Assembly (NCBI RefSeq): GCF_000196615.1
Contig: NC_014306.1
Coordinates: forward strand, 1,798,001 to 1,862,000
Reading direction: 5' to 3'
From: Erwinia billingiae Eb661
GTDB taxonomy: Bacteria; Pseudomonadota; Gammaproteobacteria; Enterobacterales; Enterobacteriaceae
DNA: 64,000 nt
How positions within the stretch are numbered: the first letter of the stretch is position 1; each line of letters begins with the position of its first letter. This document shows, in pieces, positions 25,235-34,082 of the stretch. Position numbers and translations under genes: made by a program. Below the pieces are notes generated by a model that worked only from the letters and a program-made list of their open reading frames with translations, made no database searches and was not told the DNA's origin.

Positions 25235-26155
25235 TTAATAAAGGGAGGATTCACCGGCGGGACGGGTTTTAAAGCGGCGATGCAGCCACATATATTGCTC
25301 CGGTGCCATCAGCACGCCGCGTTCAATCACCTGATTCATCCTGGCCGCCGTGGCGGCTTCATCATCCAGCGGCATGTCTTTCTCTTCCGGCAGGATCACC
25401 ATTTCATAGCCTTTGCCATGCGGCAAACGGCGTGGCACAAACGGAATTACCGCTGGATGACCGCTGCGGATAAGCACATAGCTGCCTTTGGTTGAAGCGG
25501 CCTTATCGACGCCAAAGAACGGCACAAACACGCTGCTCTTCGGGCCGTAATCGTGATCCGGCGCGTACCAGATGATGTCGCCGCTTTTTAGCGCGCGGAT
25601 CATGCCTTTCAGGTCTTTACGATCCAGCATACTTTTATTGGAACGCATGCGGCCCCAGGTCTGTAACCAGTCCAGCAGCGCATTGTCATTGGGACGATAC
25701 ACGCCGATGCCGGGATTATGGATGCCGAAAATACGGGCGCCCAGCTCCAGCGTCAAGAAGTGCATACCAATCAGCAAAATGCCTTTGCCGTCTTCGTGTG
25801 CCTTATCGATGTGTTCAAGTCCGCTAACGTGGAACCACTTATTAATGCGCCAGTTCGGCCAGAACCAGGCCATGCCGGTTTCAATCAGTCCCATACCAAC
25901 GGATTCAAAATTACGTACCACCATCGCTTCACGTTCTGCTTCCGGCATGGTTGGAAAGCACAGCTCCAGATTACGGTGAGCGATATTCACGCGCTTACGC
26001 AGGAAACGCATTGAAAGGCGTCCCAGGCCGCAGCCAATATAATAGAGGACCGGGTAAGGCAGCAGGACCAGCAGGTAAAGGAAGCCAATACCCAACCAGG
26101 TATGCCAATAACGAGGATGCAACAACGCGCGCGTAAATTGAGGCAGTTGAGTCAT
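25235..26155 (-). CDS. lpxL: lipid A biosynthesis lauroyltransferase
   Basis: A 306-residue inner-membrane acyltransferase, same length as E. coli LpxL and alignable from [17 protein letters not shown] to the RRFKTRP tail. It has an N-terminal membrane anchor at residues 20-40. The HX4E catalytic motif is His132-Glu137 (HFLTLE), and the [16 protein letters not shown] block is conserved. It adds the first secondary (lauroyl) chain to Kdo2-lipid IVA. The neighbours mdtG and trhO support LpxL rather than the cold-induced paralogue LpxP. Confidence 0.92.
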   Translation of the reverse strand: MTQLPQFTRALLHPRYWHTWLGIGFLYLLVLLPYPVLYYIGCGLGRLSMRFLRKRVNIAHRNLELCFPTMPEAEREAMVVRNFESVGMGLIETGMAWFWPNWRINKWFHVSGLEHIDKAHEDGKGILLIGMHFLTLELGARIFGIHNPGIGVYRPNDNALLDWLQTWGRMRSNKSMLDRKDLKGMIRALKSGDIIWYAPDHDYGPKSSVFVPFFGVDKAASTKGSYVLIRSGHPAVIPFVPRRLPHGKGYEMVILPEEKDMPLDDEAATAARMNQVIERGVLMAPEQYMWLHRRFKTRPAGESSLY

Positions 26156-26172
26156 GAGAGTCCAGATCGCAT

Positions 26173-26196
26173 AAAAAGGGCAGTATTATGCTGCCC
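26173..26196 (-). terminator. terminator after the old-yellow-enzyme gene
   Basis: GGGCAG/CTGCCC stem with a 7-nt loop; on the - strand it is followed by five T. It separates the oxidoreductase gene from lpxL. Confidence 0.75.
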
Positions 26197-26316
26197 AAGA
26201 ACTTTTAATTATGGCCTATTGTGCCATTTCTTAAGGACAGATTGAAATAACCCGCTGTGGTAACGTTGATTTGGGTCGCCAGCAGCATAAACAGGCTGTA
26301 GCGACCCCGATAAGGC

Positions 26317-27411
26317 TTACTGCTTAAACAGCCCTTTGACCTCATGAGGCTCGCAGCGCCAGTATTGCTCTGGTGCATGCACCTTCGCACCGAGTTTCGC
26401 CGCCGCGTGCCATGGCCAGCGAGGATCGTAGAGCATACCGCGCGCCAGCGCGACCATATCGGCCTGCTGTTCAACCAGCACCGCTTCGGCCTGTTCCGGC
26501 TCGGTGATCATACCCACCGCAATAACCGGGATCGTGACGGCTTTTTTGATCGCCGCGGCAAAAGGCACCTGATAATTCGGCCCGACTTTAATTTGCTGCG
26601 CCGGTGACAGGCCGCCGCTTGACACGTGGATGTACGCGCAGCCTTCGGCCTCCAGCGCCTGACTTAACGCAATGGATTGTTCCACATCCCAACCGCCTTC
26701 CACCCAGTCGGTAGCGGAAATGCGTACGCCAACCGGTTTGTTCGCCGGGAAGGCACGGCGGACTTCGCGGAAAATTTCCAGCGTCAGGCGCATTCTGTTT
26801 TCCAGCGAGCCACCGTAGACATCATCACGCTGGTTCGACAGTGGTGACAGGAACTGATGCAACAGATAGCCATGTGCCGCGTGGACTTCAATCAAATCCA
26901 GGCCCAGCCGATCGGCGCGAATGGCACTGTCAACAAAGGACTGTTTGATCTCTTCGATGCGCGCTTTGGTCAACGCCACGGGCGTGGCGTCGGTCTGATT
27001 AAACGGTACGCCAGATGGCGCAGAGGTTTGCCAGCCGCCTGCTTCAGGCTGCAGGAAACCGCCGCCACGCCATGGCACATCGGTAGAGGCTTTACGTCCG
27101 GCGTGGGCAAGCTGGATACCAATCGGCATGGAGGAGTGCTGACGTACGTCTTTTAACACCGAACCCAACGCCTGTTCAGTTTCATCATTCCACAATCCTA
27201 AGTCCTGCGGCGTGATGCGGCCCGCGGCTTCAATCGCGGCGGCTTCAATAATCAACAGGCCCGCACCAGAAAGCGCCAGATGGCCAAGGTGGATGCGGTG
27301 CCAGGCGGTTGCGTTGCCGTGGTCGGCAGAATACTGGCACATCGGTGCGATGGCGATGCGGTTCTCGAGGGTTAGCTTACCGAGGGATATCGGACTGAAA
27401 AGCTGGCTCAT
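26317..27411 (-). CDS. NADH:flavin oxidoreductase, YqjM-type old yellow enzyme
   Basis: A 364-residue FMN-dependent ene-reductase. Seen: APMCQYSA (Cys25 and Tyr27, the YqjM-class active-site pair), GIQLAHAGRK at about 98-107, VHAAHGYLLHQFLSP, and C-terminal phosphate-binding residues in ALARGMLYDPRWPWHAA. The start is set at 27411 because GGAGAA lies just upstream; the open frame runs 12 codons further. It probably reduces activated alkenes or nitro compounds with NAD(P)H; the physiological substrate is unknown. This gene is not at this place in E. coli. Confidence 0.88.
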   Translation of the reverse strand: MSQLFSPISLGKLTLENRIAIAPMCQYSADHGNATAWHRIHLGHLALSGAGLLIIEAAAIEAAGRITPQDLGLWNDETEQALGSVLKDVRQHSSMPIGIQLAHAGRKASTDVPWRGGGFLQPEAGGWQTSAPSGVPFNQTDATPVALTKARIEEIKQSFVDSAIRADRLGLDLIEVHAAHGYLLHQFLSPLSNQRDDVYGGSLENRMRLTLEIFREVRRAFPANKPVGVRISATDWVEGGWDVEQSIALSQALEAEGCAYIHVSSGGLSPAQQIKVGPNYQVPFAAAIKKAVTIPVIAVGMITEPEQAEAVLVEQQADMVALARGMLYDPRWPWHAAAKLGAKVHAPEQYWRCEPHEVKGLFKQ

Positions 27412-27625
27412 GCAGGTTCTCCGGTGGGTTAACAGTGTCAGTGACAAAGGCTAACTATAGGCAAATTATATCATGGCGTTGAGCAAGCCATGCTTTTACC
27501 AGAAGCCGTCAAGACATCGGCATCGGACCTTTTCACCGCTTTTACCGGATTCCGGTTTGATTTTTCTGCTATTCAGGTATGATAGCGCCCGCAAAATTTC
27601 TCTCTTGAACGCAGGAACGTACACC

Positions 27626-28675
27626 ATGCCAGTGTTACATAACCTTGTTTCCAATGAAGAGCTGCGCGCGCGGATGTTGGCCGAAAGCGAACCGCGTACC
27701 ACAGTCTCTTTCTATAAATATTTTACCCTCGACGATGCTAAAGCCTTCCGCGATGCGCTGTATGTTGCGCTGACTAAGCTGAAAGTTTTTGGGCGCGTTT
27801 ACGTTGCCAGTGAAGGGATTAACGCCCAGATCAGCGTGCCTGCCAGCCAGTACGAAACGATGAAAGCGATGCTGTATGCTTTCCATCCGGCGCTGGATAA
27901 TCTGCGCATGAATATCGCGCTGGATGACGACGGAAAATCGTTTTGGGTATTACGCCTGAAAGTGCGCGAGCGCATTGTCGCCGACGGCATTACCGATGAC
28001 ACCTTCGATGCCAGCGATATTGGCGGCTATCTGAAGGCCAACGAAGTCAACGCGATGCTCGACGATCCGGATGCGGTGTTTGTTGATATGCGTAACCACT
28101 ACGAATACGAAGTGGGGCATTTTGACAACGCGATGGAAATCCCGGCCGATACCTTCCGCGATCAGCTGCCGATGGCGGTTGAGATGCTGAAAGACGATAA
28201 AGAGAAAAAAATCGTCATGTATTGCACCGGTGGCATCCGTTGTGAGAAAGCCAGCGCGTGGATGCGTCATAACGGCTTTGAAAACGTCTACCACGTTGAA
28301 GGCGGCATTATTGAATATGCCCGCCGTGCGCGTGAGCAGGGCTTGCCGGTACGCTTTAAGGGCAAGAACTTTGTCTTTGATGAGCGGATGGGTGAACGCA
28401 TTTCTGACGATGTGATTGCTAACTGTCACCAGTGCGGTGCCGCCTGTGACACTCACGTCAATTGCAAAAACGATGGCTGCCATTTGCTGTTTATCCAGTG
28501 CGCCAGCTGTGCCGAGCAGTATAAAGAATGCTGTAGCCCAATCTGCATGGAAGAGTTGGCATTAACGCCTGAAGAGCAGCGCGCCCGCCGTGCTGGCCGT
28601 GAAAATGGCAATAAGGTGTTCAATAAGTCACGTGGCAAGCTCACGATGACGCTGAAAATCCCCTCAGCAGAGTAA
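27626..28675 (+). CDS. trhO: tRNA uridine 5-oxyacetic acid pathway hydroxylase (rhodanese-like)
   Basis: A 349-residue homologue of E. coli YceA/TrhO (350). N-terminal acylphosphatase-like domain, central rhodanese domain with active-site Cys in [12 protein letters not shown], and a C-terminal Cys-rich part ([26 protein letters not shown]) that likely binds metal. It catalyses O2-dependent hydroxylation of U34 in certain tRNAs, the first step of cmo5U/mo5U. Start ATG 27626 matches E. coli; the upstream in-frame Met at 27473 lacks homology. Confidence 0.93.
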   Translation: MPVLHNLVSNEELRARMLAESEPRTTVSFYKYFTLDDAKAFRDALYVALTKLKVFGRVYVASEGINAQISVPASQYETMKAMLYAFHPALDNLRMNIALDDDGKSFWVLRLKVRERIVADGITDDTFDASDIGGYLKANEVNAMLDDPDAVFVDMRNHYEYEVGHFDNAMEIPADTFRDQLPMAVEMLKDDKEKKIVMYCTGGIRCEKASAWMRHNGFENVYHVEGGIIEYARRAREQGLPVRFKGKNFVFDERMGERISDDVIANCHQCGAACDTHVNCKNDGCHLLFIQCASCAEQYKECCSPICMEELALTPEEQRARRAGRENGNKVFNKSRGKLTMTLKIPSAE

Positions 28676-28679
28676 TAGA

Positions 28680-28735
28680 ATCCGGCCGGGTGTCAGACAT
28701 CCGGCCGGGTGGTTATCCGTCAGTTACTGACGGAT
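28680..28735. repeat. direct and inverted repeats between trhO and yceI
   Basis: The 13-bp element ATCCGGCCGGGTG occurs twice (28680-28692, 28699-28711); each copy contains the palindrome CCGGCCGG, so the two can also pair. Next to it a 9-bp perfect inverted repeat (ATCCGTCAG/CTGACGGAT, 28715-28735) has the yceI stop codon as its 3-nt loop. A bidirectional transcript end is plausible, although there is no T-run. Confidence 0.55.
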
Positions 28736-29299
28736 CCCTTCTACCGAGATCATCAGCTGCACATCCTGTGAGGCTGGCCCCAGATCGGTTTTAATGTTGA
28801 AATCTTTCAACGCAATTTTGGTTTCGGCTTCAAAGCCCGCACGATAACCTCCCCACGGATCCTTGCCTTCACCCAGCTTTTTCGCTTCCAGCGTCACCGG
28901 TTTAGTCACCCCGTTCAGCGTCAGGTTGCCGGTAATATCCAGTTCGTCGCCATCCTTTTTCACACCCGTTGAGACAAAGGTCGCCTGAGCGAATTTCGCC
29001 ACGTTAAGGAATTCCGCGCTGCGCAGATGCTTATCGCGTTCCGCATGGTTAGTGTCGACACTGTTGGTATTGATGGTCACATTGACCTTATCTTTCGACG
29101 GATCGGCTTCATCAAACGTGAAGCTGCCGTCAAAGTCTCTGAACGTGCCGTACAGCCAGCTATAGCCAAGGTGCTGAATGCGGAACTGCACAAAGGCATG
29201 TTGCCCCTGTTTATCAATTTTATAGTCAGCGGCTGAGGCGGTTGCCGCACTCGCCAGCAGAGCGGCAGTGGTCAGTGCTAACAGGCTTTTCTTCAACAT
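28724..29299 (-). CDS. yceI: periplasmic YceI-family lipid-binding protein
   Basis: A 191-residue lipocalin-like protein with a signal peptide (ASAATASA, cleaved before ADYKIDK). YceI signatures: [20 protein letters not shown] near the mature N-terminus, and [12 protein letters not shown]. In this family the barrel binds a polyisoprenoid such as ubiquinone-8. Its start is 20 bp from the stop of yceJ, so they form a two-gene operon as in E. coli, where it is base/osmotic-stress induced. Confidence 0.92.
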   Translation of the reverse strand: MLKKSLLALTTAALLASAATASAADYKIDKQGQHAFVQFRIQHLGYSWLYGTFRDFDGSFTFDEADPSKDKVNVTINTNSVDTNHAERDKHLRSAEFLNVAKFAQATFVSTGVKKDGDELDITGNLTLNGVTKPVTLEAKKLGEGKDPWGGYRAGFEAETKIALKDFNIKTDLGPASQDVQLMISVEGIRQ

Positions 29300-29319
29300 A
29301 GTTCTGTTCCTTTCAGAGG

Positions 29320-29874
29320 TTAATCAACGCGGCTACCCAGCATCCGCTTCAATGTACTGTCGCGATCGACAAAATGGTGTTTCAGGGCGGCCAGGCCATG
29401 CAGAACGGAGAGGATCACCACGCTCCAGGCCAGCCACAGGTGAATATCGCCGGCCAGGTCGGCCTGCTCGCCAAAGCCTTCCAGCGTGGCCGGTACGGAG
29501 AGCACGCCAAAGACCTCAATCGGTTTGCCATCGGCGGTTGAAATCAAATAGCCGCTGATAAAAATGGCGAACAGGATGCCGTACAGCAGCAGATGAACCG
29601 CAACGGCGCTCACACGGGTCAGTGCGGAGTAACTGCTTAACGGCTTTGGCGGCGGGGAGATGAATCGCCAGATGACCCGCAACACCATGACGGCAAACAG
29701 GGTGATGCCAATGCTTTTGTGCAATTCCGGGGCAGGGTGATACCAGCTGTCGTAATAGCCGAGGGTGACCATCCACAGGCCGAGCGCAAACATGCCGTAG
29801 AGGGCAATGGCCACCAGCCAGTGCAGCATTACGCTGACGGTGCCAAAGCGGGTGGGGGTGTTTTTCCAGCGCAT
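29320..29874 (-). CDS. yceJ: cytochrome b561-type membrane haem protein
   Basis: A 184-residue, four-helix cytochrome b561 family protein. Haem-ligand His residues lie in [15 protein letters not shown] (helix 1), [12 protein letters not shown] (helix 2) and [25 protein letters not shown] helices 3/4. It probably transfers electrons at the inner membrane, perhaps for the ubiquinone-binding partner YceI encoded downstream. The start was set at 29874 (MRWKNTP), matching the family; five extra codons upstream are in frame. Confidence 0.9.
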   Translation of the reverse strand: MRWKNTPTRFGTVSVMLHWLVAIALYGMFALGLWMVTLGYYDSWYHPAPELHKSIGITLFAVMVLRVIWRFISPPPKPLSSYSALTRVSAVAVHLLLYGILFAIFISGYLISTADGKPIEVFGVLSVPATLEGFGEQADLAGDIHLWLAWSVVILSVLHGLAALKHHFVDRDSTLKRMLGSRVD

Positions 29875-29952
29875 GCTTACATCCTGCAATCAATTTTTGC
29901 CAAGACTGGATAATCCGAAACATAAAATCAACAACTAATTACCCGTAGTAAA

Positions 29953-29975
29953 CAAATAGTGATTATCATTCAAAA
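29953..29975 (-). promoter_or_regulatory. Fur-like box upstream of yceJI
   Basis: TAGTGATTATCATTCA matches the core of the Fur consensus at 12 of 16 positions, about 80 bases before the yceJ start. Whether this haem-protein operon is iron-regulated is untested. Confidence 0.35.
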
Positions 29976-30281
29976 ATATTGAATGTTAAATCGGGTTATT
30001 ATCATTAAATTTGGTTTTCAGAAGGTTGGTTTAGCGTTATGTGGCTTATTTATGTGGGGTTGATTGTGGGGTGAAGTGAAGTTGTTAATGTCTGTTTATT
30101 TGATGGTAAATTAAGTATTCGTCAGTAGTTTGTCACTTTTCGTCAATATTACGCCCTAAAATAGGTAATATTTATTGATGTGTCTGCTTAAGGCGTAATG
30201 TAAATGAATAGCGGATGCCAGCAATTTGTCTATCGACTCTGACGCAGATGTCTGAGAATCGGCATTTCTCTGGAGGTCTGT
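29976..30281. other. AT-rich intergenic region between yceJ and the proP-like gene
   Basis: About 300 bp with no long ORF; it probably holds divergent promoters. AT-tracts such as AAATAGGTAATATTTATTG near 30162 are seen, but no clear sigma-70 pair or operator could be fixed. Confidence 0.5.
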
Positions 30282-30347
30282 ATGGTTTTTGAGGATAAAT
30301 TCAGCGATAACGGTCACAAACTTGAAAAAATCCGGTCTGTCGTATAG
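30282..30347 (+). CDS. 21-residue leader or small ORF with strong ribosome-binding site
   Basis: ATG 30282 lies 5 bases after GGAGG (30272-30276) and opens a 21-codon ORF, MVFEDKFSDNGHKLEKIRSV plus Val, stop TAG 30345. It lies 144 bp upstream of the ProP-like gene, in the same direction. The Shine-Dalgarno is stronger than that of the transporter itself (CGGAGACCGT). It is charged, with no hydrophobic segment. It could be a regulatory leader peptide or an independent small protein. Chance cannot be excluded. Confidence 0.4.
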   Translation: MVFEDKFSDNGHKLEKIRSVV

Positions 30348-30491
30348 AGTCAGTTACCGTAAAGAGATGTTGTTTATGTGTAAATCATCGTCTTATCCCG
30401 CTGCTTTATAGCTTTCTTTCCCTTCATTACTTCCATCCCGGCAACGAAAGCTATGACGCTGCTCTCTACATTCAGTCACTCCGGAGACCGT

Positions 30492-31964
30492 ATGAGCACT
30501 GCATCAGATTCAAATAACAAGCTTAAGAAGCTTTTCTCACGGCATAAGAAGCCGAAAGAGCTGACCGTAGACGACATCACCATTGTTGATGGCGACATGC
30601 TTAAACGCGCGGTGGGCGCCGCAGCCTTGGGTAATGCCATGGAATGGTTCGATTTCGGTGTCTACAGCTACCTGGCAGTCACCCTGGGGAAAGTCTTCTT
30701 CCCGGGCGGTGACGCTTCGGCGCAGCTGCTGGCAACCTTTGGTGCCTTTGCGGCAGCCTTCCTGGTTCGTCCGATTGGTGGACTGGTGTTTGGCCCGCTG
30801 GGTGACAAAATCGGCCGTCAGAAAGTACTGGCGATCACCATGATCATGATGTCTATCGGTACCTTTTGCATCGGCATCATTCCGTCCTATGCCTCGATAG
30901 GCATTCTCGCGCCCATCCTGCTGCTGGCCGCTCGTCTGCTGCAGGGCTTCTCAACCGGAGGCGAATACGGCGGTGCGGCGACCTTTATTGCCGAATACTC
31001 CACCGATAACCGTCGCGGGTTTATGGGCAGTTTTCTCGAATTTGGTACCCTGGGCGGCTATCTGCTGGGCGCCGGACTGGTCACTATCCTGACCGTTGCT
31101 ATGCCGCAACAGACCTTGCTGGACTGGGGCTGGCGTATCCCGTTCTTTATCGCCGCGCCGTTGGGCCTGTTTGGTCTGTATATCCGCCTGAAGCTGGAAG
31201 AAACGCCGGCGTTCCAGAAGCATATGGAGAAGCAGGAAGCCCTTGAGCAGAGCAAACCCCGTCTGACCCTGTGGCAGATGCTGAGCAAGTATCGTAAGCA
31301 GATGCTGAAATGTATCGGCCTGGTGCTGCTGTTCAACGTGTCGAACTACATGCTGACCTCCTATATGCCAAGCTACCTGACCGGTATCCTCGGCCTGAGC
31401 GAAATCAGCAGCCTGTTGCTGATCCTGGTGGTGATGTTTGTGATGATGCCGCTGACGCTGTTCTGGGGACACTGGAATGACCGTCTGGGCCGTCGTCCGG
31501 TGATCTGGGCTGGCGCAATCGGGCTGATTGTGATGGCGATCCCCTGCATGATGATGATTGGCACCGGCAATCTTTACCTGGTGTTCCTCGGTCTGATTAT
31601 CCTTGGGGTGATCCATACCTGTTTCAGCGGCTCGATGCCGGCGACCTTACCGGCGCTGTTCGCTACCGATATCCGCTACAGCGCGCTGGCCATCGGCTTC
31701 AACCTGTCCGTTTCACTGTTTGGCGGCACCACACCGCTGATCACCACCTGGCTGGTGGAGAAAACGCATAATCTGATGATGCCGGCCTACTATCTGATGG
31801 GTGCTGGTGTGATTGGGGTGCTGACGGTGTTTACGCTGCGTGAAACCGCCCGTAAACCGCTGTCAGGATCTGCGCCTGCGGTGGCCACCGAAGCCGAGGC
31901 ACACTCGCTGGTGAAGAAGCTACGTCTTCGTCAGCAGAAGAAAGAGGCTGACGCGACGCGTTAA
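30492..31964 (+). CDS. ProP-type proline/betaine MFS transporter
   Basis: A 490-residue metabolite:H+ symporter. It aligns over the 12 helices with E. coli ProP: LGNAMEWFDFGVY in helix 1, GDKIGRQKVLAI in loop 2-3, QGFSTGGEYGGA in helix 4, LDWGWRIPFF. The long C-terminal antiparallel coiled coil that tunes osmosensing in E. coli ProP is replaced by a short basic tail (SLVKKLRLRQQKKEADATR), so osmotic control may differ or the substrate may be another zwitterion. The N-terminus adds a Lys-rich tail (KKLFSRHKKPKELT). Start ATG 30492 follows GGAGA. Confidence 0.82.
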   Translation: MSTASDSNNKLKKLFSRHKKPKELTVDDITIVDGDMLKRAVGAAALGNAMEWFDFGVYSYLAVTLGKVFFPGGDASAQLLATFGAFAAAFLVRPIGGLVFGPLGDKIGRQKVLAITMIMMSIGTFCIGIIPSYASIGILAPILLLAARLLQGFSTGGEYGGAATFIAEYSTDNRRGFMGSFLEFGTLGGYLLGAGLVTILTVAMPQQTLLDWGWRIPFFIAAPLGLFGLYIRLKLEETPAFQKHMEKQEALEQSKPRLTLWQMLSKYRKQMLKCIGLVLLFNVSNYMLTSYMPSYLTGILGLSEISSLLLILVVMFVMMPLTLFWGHWNDRLGRRPVIWAGAIGLIVMAIPCMMMIGTGNLYLVFLGLIILGVIHTCFSGSMPATLPALFATDIRYSALAIGFNLSVSLFGGTTPLITTWLVEKTHNLMMPAYYLMGAGVIGVLTVFTLRETARKPLSGSAPAVATEAEAHSLVKKLRLRQQKKEADATR

Positions 31965-31982
31965 GCGATAAGCCAGACAATA

Positions 31983-32009
31983 AAAAACCGGGCCTGGCCC
32001 GGTTTTTTT
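31983..32009 (+). terminator. terminator after the ProP-like gene
   Basis: Stem CCGGGC/GCCCGG with a 3-nt loop at 31988-32002, extended by A/T pairing, then seven T. Being A/T-flanked on both sides, it may also end solA on the other strand. Confidence 0.92.
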
Positions 32010-32023
32010 ATTGCCTGAAAACA

Positions 32024-33139
32024 TTATTTAAAGCGCGAAAGCGAGAAGGGCGATAAATCAAATTCGGTATTTTTCCCTTGCGCAAACCCAGCGGCAATCT
32101 CACCTAATACGCTGGCAAATTTAAATCCGTGGCCGCTTAACCCGCTAATAATAAGCCGATCGGGCGAGCCGGGAAGCGTGTCGATAATAAAGTCTTCATC
32201 CACCGTATTATCATAGGTACAGGCTTCGCCGCGCAGACAAACGCCAACACCCGGCAGGAAATGGCGAATGAAAGAAAACAGTTCGCTGCCATCTTCTTTT
32301 ACCGATCCAAAGGGTTTACGTTCTTCAGGTGCGCTAATCAGCTGCCCGCCGTCATGACGGCCAATTTTAAGTGCGTTATTATCCGCCGGGAAACCGTAAA
32401 AATGGCTGCCGTCCGGCATTTCGCAGGTAAATGCCGGGAATTTATTATTTTCACTGTAGCGGCCATCGGCCTGATGCCAGGCGAACACCTTTCTTACTGG
32501 CGCGATCGGCAACTCGGGTAGCAAGCTTTTTACCCAGGTGCCGGCGCTCAGCAGCAGCTTACGGCCACTGTAGGTGCCATCTGCCGTATGCACATGCTGC
32601 AATCCATCACGCTCTTCCAGCGCGTCGACGCCGCAGTTGAACAGCTGGGCACAACCCGCTTCGCGCGCCAGGCGGATCAGCTGGCGGACCGCCACTTCAG
32701 ATTTCAGGTAACCGGACTGCGGCTCAAAAATGCCGGTATAGCCATCGGGAACCGTTATCTGCGGCCAGCGAGCCATCACCTGCTCACCGCTCAGGGTTTC
32801 AACGTTCAGGGAGAAGGCTTGCGCGCTCTGGCTGACGTTACGAATAAATTCAGAGGTTTCCGGGGCCAGATTGATGATACCGCTGCGGTGCATAATGCGT
32901 TCACCACAGGCGGTTTCCAGCTCATCCCACAGCTGTTGCGCGCGTAAAACCATTGGGACATAGCGGGCACCCTCACCATAAGCATGGCGGATCAGGCGGG
33001 ACTCACCGTGGTGGCTACCCTCGCTGTGCGGCGGATGCGCGCGGTCAATCATCAGCACTTTCAGGCCGGCCTGCGTTGCATACCAGCCGGCGGCGGCACC
33101 TACCGATCCACTTCCCACCACAATTAAATCGTAAACCAT
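32024..33139 (-). CDS. solA: N-methyl-L-tryptophan oxidase (sarcosine oxidase family)
   Basis: A 371-residue flavoprotein, the same size as E. coli SolA. The Rossmann GxGxxG is [10 protein letters not shown] near the N-terminus; [16 protein letters not shown] and [12 protein letters not shown] are characteristic; the Cys in GEACTYDNT is the predicted covalent FAD attachment site of the monomeric sarcosine oxidase family. It oxidatively demethylates N-methyl amino acids, yielding formaldehyde and H2O2. Start: ATG 33139 (MVYDL); a GTG two codons upstream is also in frame. Confidence 0.9.
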   Translation of the reverse strand: MVYDLIVVGSGSVGAAAGWYATQAGLKVLMIDRAHPPHSEGSHHGESRLIRHAYGEGARYVPMVLRAQQLWDELETACGERIMHRSGIINLAPETSEFIRNVSQSAQAFSLNVETLSGEQVMARWPQITVPDGYTGIFEPQSGYLKSEVAVRQLIRLAREAGCAQLFNCGVDALEERDGLQHVHTADGTYSGRKLLLSAGTWVKSLLPELPIAPVRKVFAWHQADGRYSENNKFPAFTCEMPDGSHFYGFPADNNALKIGRHDGGQLISAPEERKPFGSVKEDGSELFSFIRHFLPGVGVCLRGEACTYDNTVDEDFIIDTLPGSPDRLIISGLSGHGFKFASVLGEIAAGFAQGKNTEFDLSPFSLSRFK

Positions 33140-33200
33140 CTGCACCGGTTCCTTTGTTGATCAGGCAATCCGTGCAGGATAGCAAAATGTAGCAGGAATG

Positions 33201-33224
33201 AAAAAGGCACCCTTAGGGTGCCTT
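33201..33224 (-). terminator. terminator of bssS
   Basis: AAGGCACCC/GGGTGCCTT 9-bp stem with a 3-nt loop; on the - strand it is followed by a T-run. Confidence 0.88.
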
Positions 33225-33244
33225 AGAGAGTAAACCAACAGGAT

Positions 33245-33499
33245 TTAATGCTTTTTATAATCGCGATCTACGTAGTCTGTTGCTTCAATCTTCGCTATGC
33301 CAGCTTCGAGAATGGAGATAAATTGCCTGGCAACATCAGTGGTTAACCAGTAAGTCTGACCTACTTCCGCGTCTTCATTCTGCTGCTCGTTTGACGTTAG
33401 TGAATGAAGACGGATCATCATGGCATCGTAAGAATCTACAGTACTGATATCCCACCCAATGAGGGGATGTGTCTGGATTACGTCTTTGTTTCTGTCCAT
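33245..33499 (-). CDS. bssS: biofilm regulator BssS
   Basis: An 84-residue cytoplasmic protein that aligns end to end with E. coli BssS/YceP (VIQTHPLIGWDISTVDSYDA; TTDVARQFISILEAGIAKIE). In E. coli it affects biofilm formation through indole and AI-2 signalling and is induced in biofilms and by heat. Single-gene unit with its own terminator, between solA and dinI as in E. coli. Confidence 0.92.
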   Translation of the reverse strand: MDRNKDVIQTHPLIGWDISTVDSYDAMMIRLHSLTSNEQQNEDAEVGQTYWLTTDVARQFISILEAGIAKIEATDYVDRDYKKH

Positions 33500-33700
33500 T
33501 ATAACCCCCTTATTACTCGTGTTAATGATGACAACGAAGTGATTTATCGAGGTTCAATGCGGCTTTTTTTCATAGAGCAAAGTAATTATAACAGGGATTT
33601 TAATTCTCGCAGGCGGAAAATTTATGGCGAAAGGAGAAGAGAGTTTGATTAAAGATTTTATATAAGCGGGTGCAATGAACAAATAATGCGCAAAAAAGAT

Positions 33701-33726
33701 AAAAAAGCCGGATGGCGAAACCCGGC
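33701..33726 (-). terminator. probable terminator of dinI
   Basis: GCCGG/CCGGC stem with a 10-nt loop, followed on the - strand by six T; 30 bases after the dinI stop. The stem is short. Confidence 0.65.
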
Positions 33727-33755
33727 AAACAACGGCAAAAAAGGAGAGAAAAGCG

Positions 33756-34001
33756 CTAGTCGGTAATAAACCAGTCGTCGGCACTTTCCCAGGTTTCCTG
33801 CAGAATTTCAGTGATGCGATCTTTGGCCTCTTTGCCACCGCCCATCACCGTCAGATTATTTCCTCCCGCATAGCGAACCGAAACGCTGTTGCTGGATTCA
33901 GGGAACTGTTTGTCGATACGTTTAACCAACTCAGAAGAGAGCGCATCAATTGCGCCAGCAGGAAGAGAAGTGGTTTTTGCTACAGTGACTTCAATACGCA
34001 T
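33756..34001 (-). CDS. dinI: DNA damage-inducible protein I
   Basis: An 81-residue protein, exactly the E. coli length, with matching start (MRIEVTVAKT) and C-terminal helix (ILQETWESADDWFITD). DinI binds RecA filaments and modulates the SOS response by stabilising filaments and limiting UmuD cleavage. Start fixed at 34001; upstream in-frame residues run into the LexA box and are not coding. Confidence 0.95.
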   Translation of the reverse strand: MRIEVTVAKTTSLPAGAIDALSSELVKRIDKQFPESSNSVSVRYAGGNNLTVMGGGKEAKDRITEILQETWESADDWFITD

Positions 34002-34019
34002 AAAAGCCTCCGAATAAGA

Positions 34020-34039
34020 TACTGTAAATATATACAGTA
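34020..34039 (-). promoter_or_regulatory. LexA operator of dinI
   Basis: TACTGTAAATATATACAGTA differs from the consensus SOS box TACTGTATATATATACAGTA at one position. It lies 18 bases before the dinI start, so dinI is clearly LexA-repressed. Confidence 0.97.
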
Positions 34040-34082
34040 ATCTCACGGGAGGCAATCATTTAATGCAGGGCGTTCGATTGGA

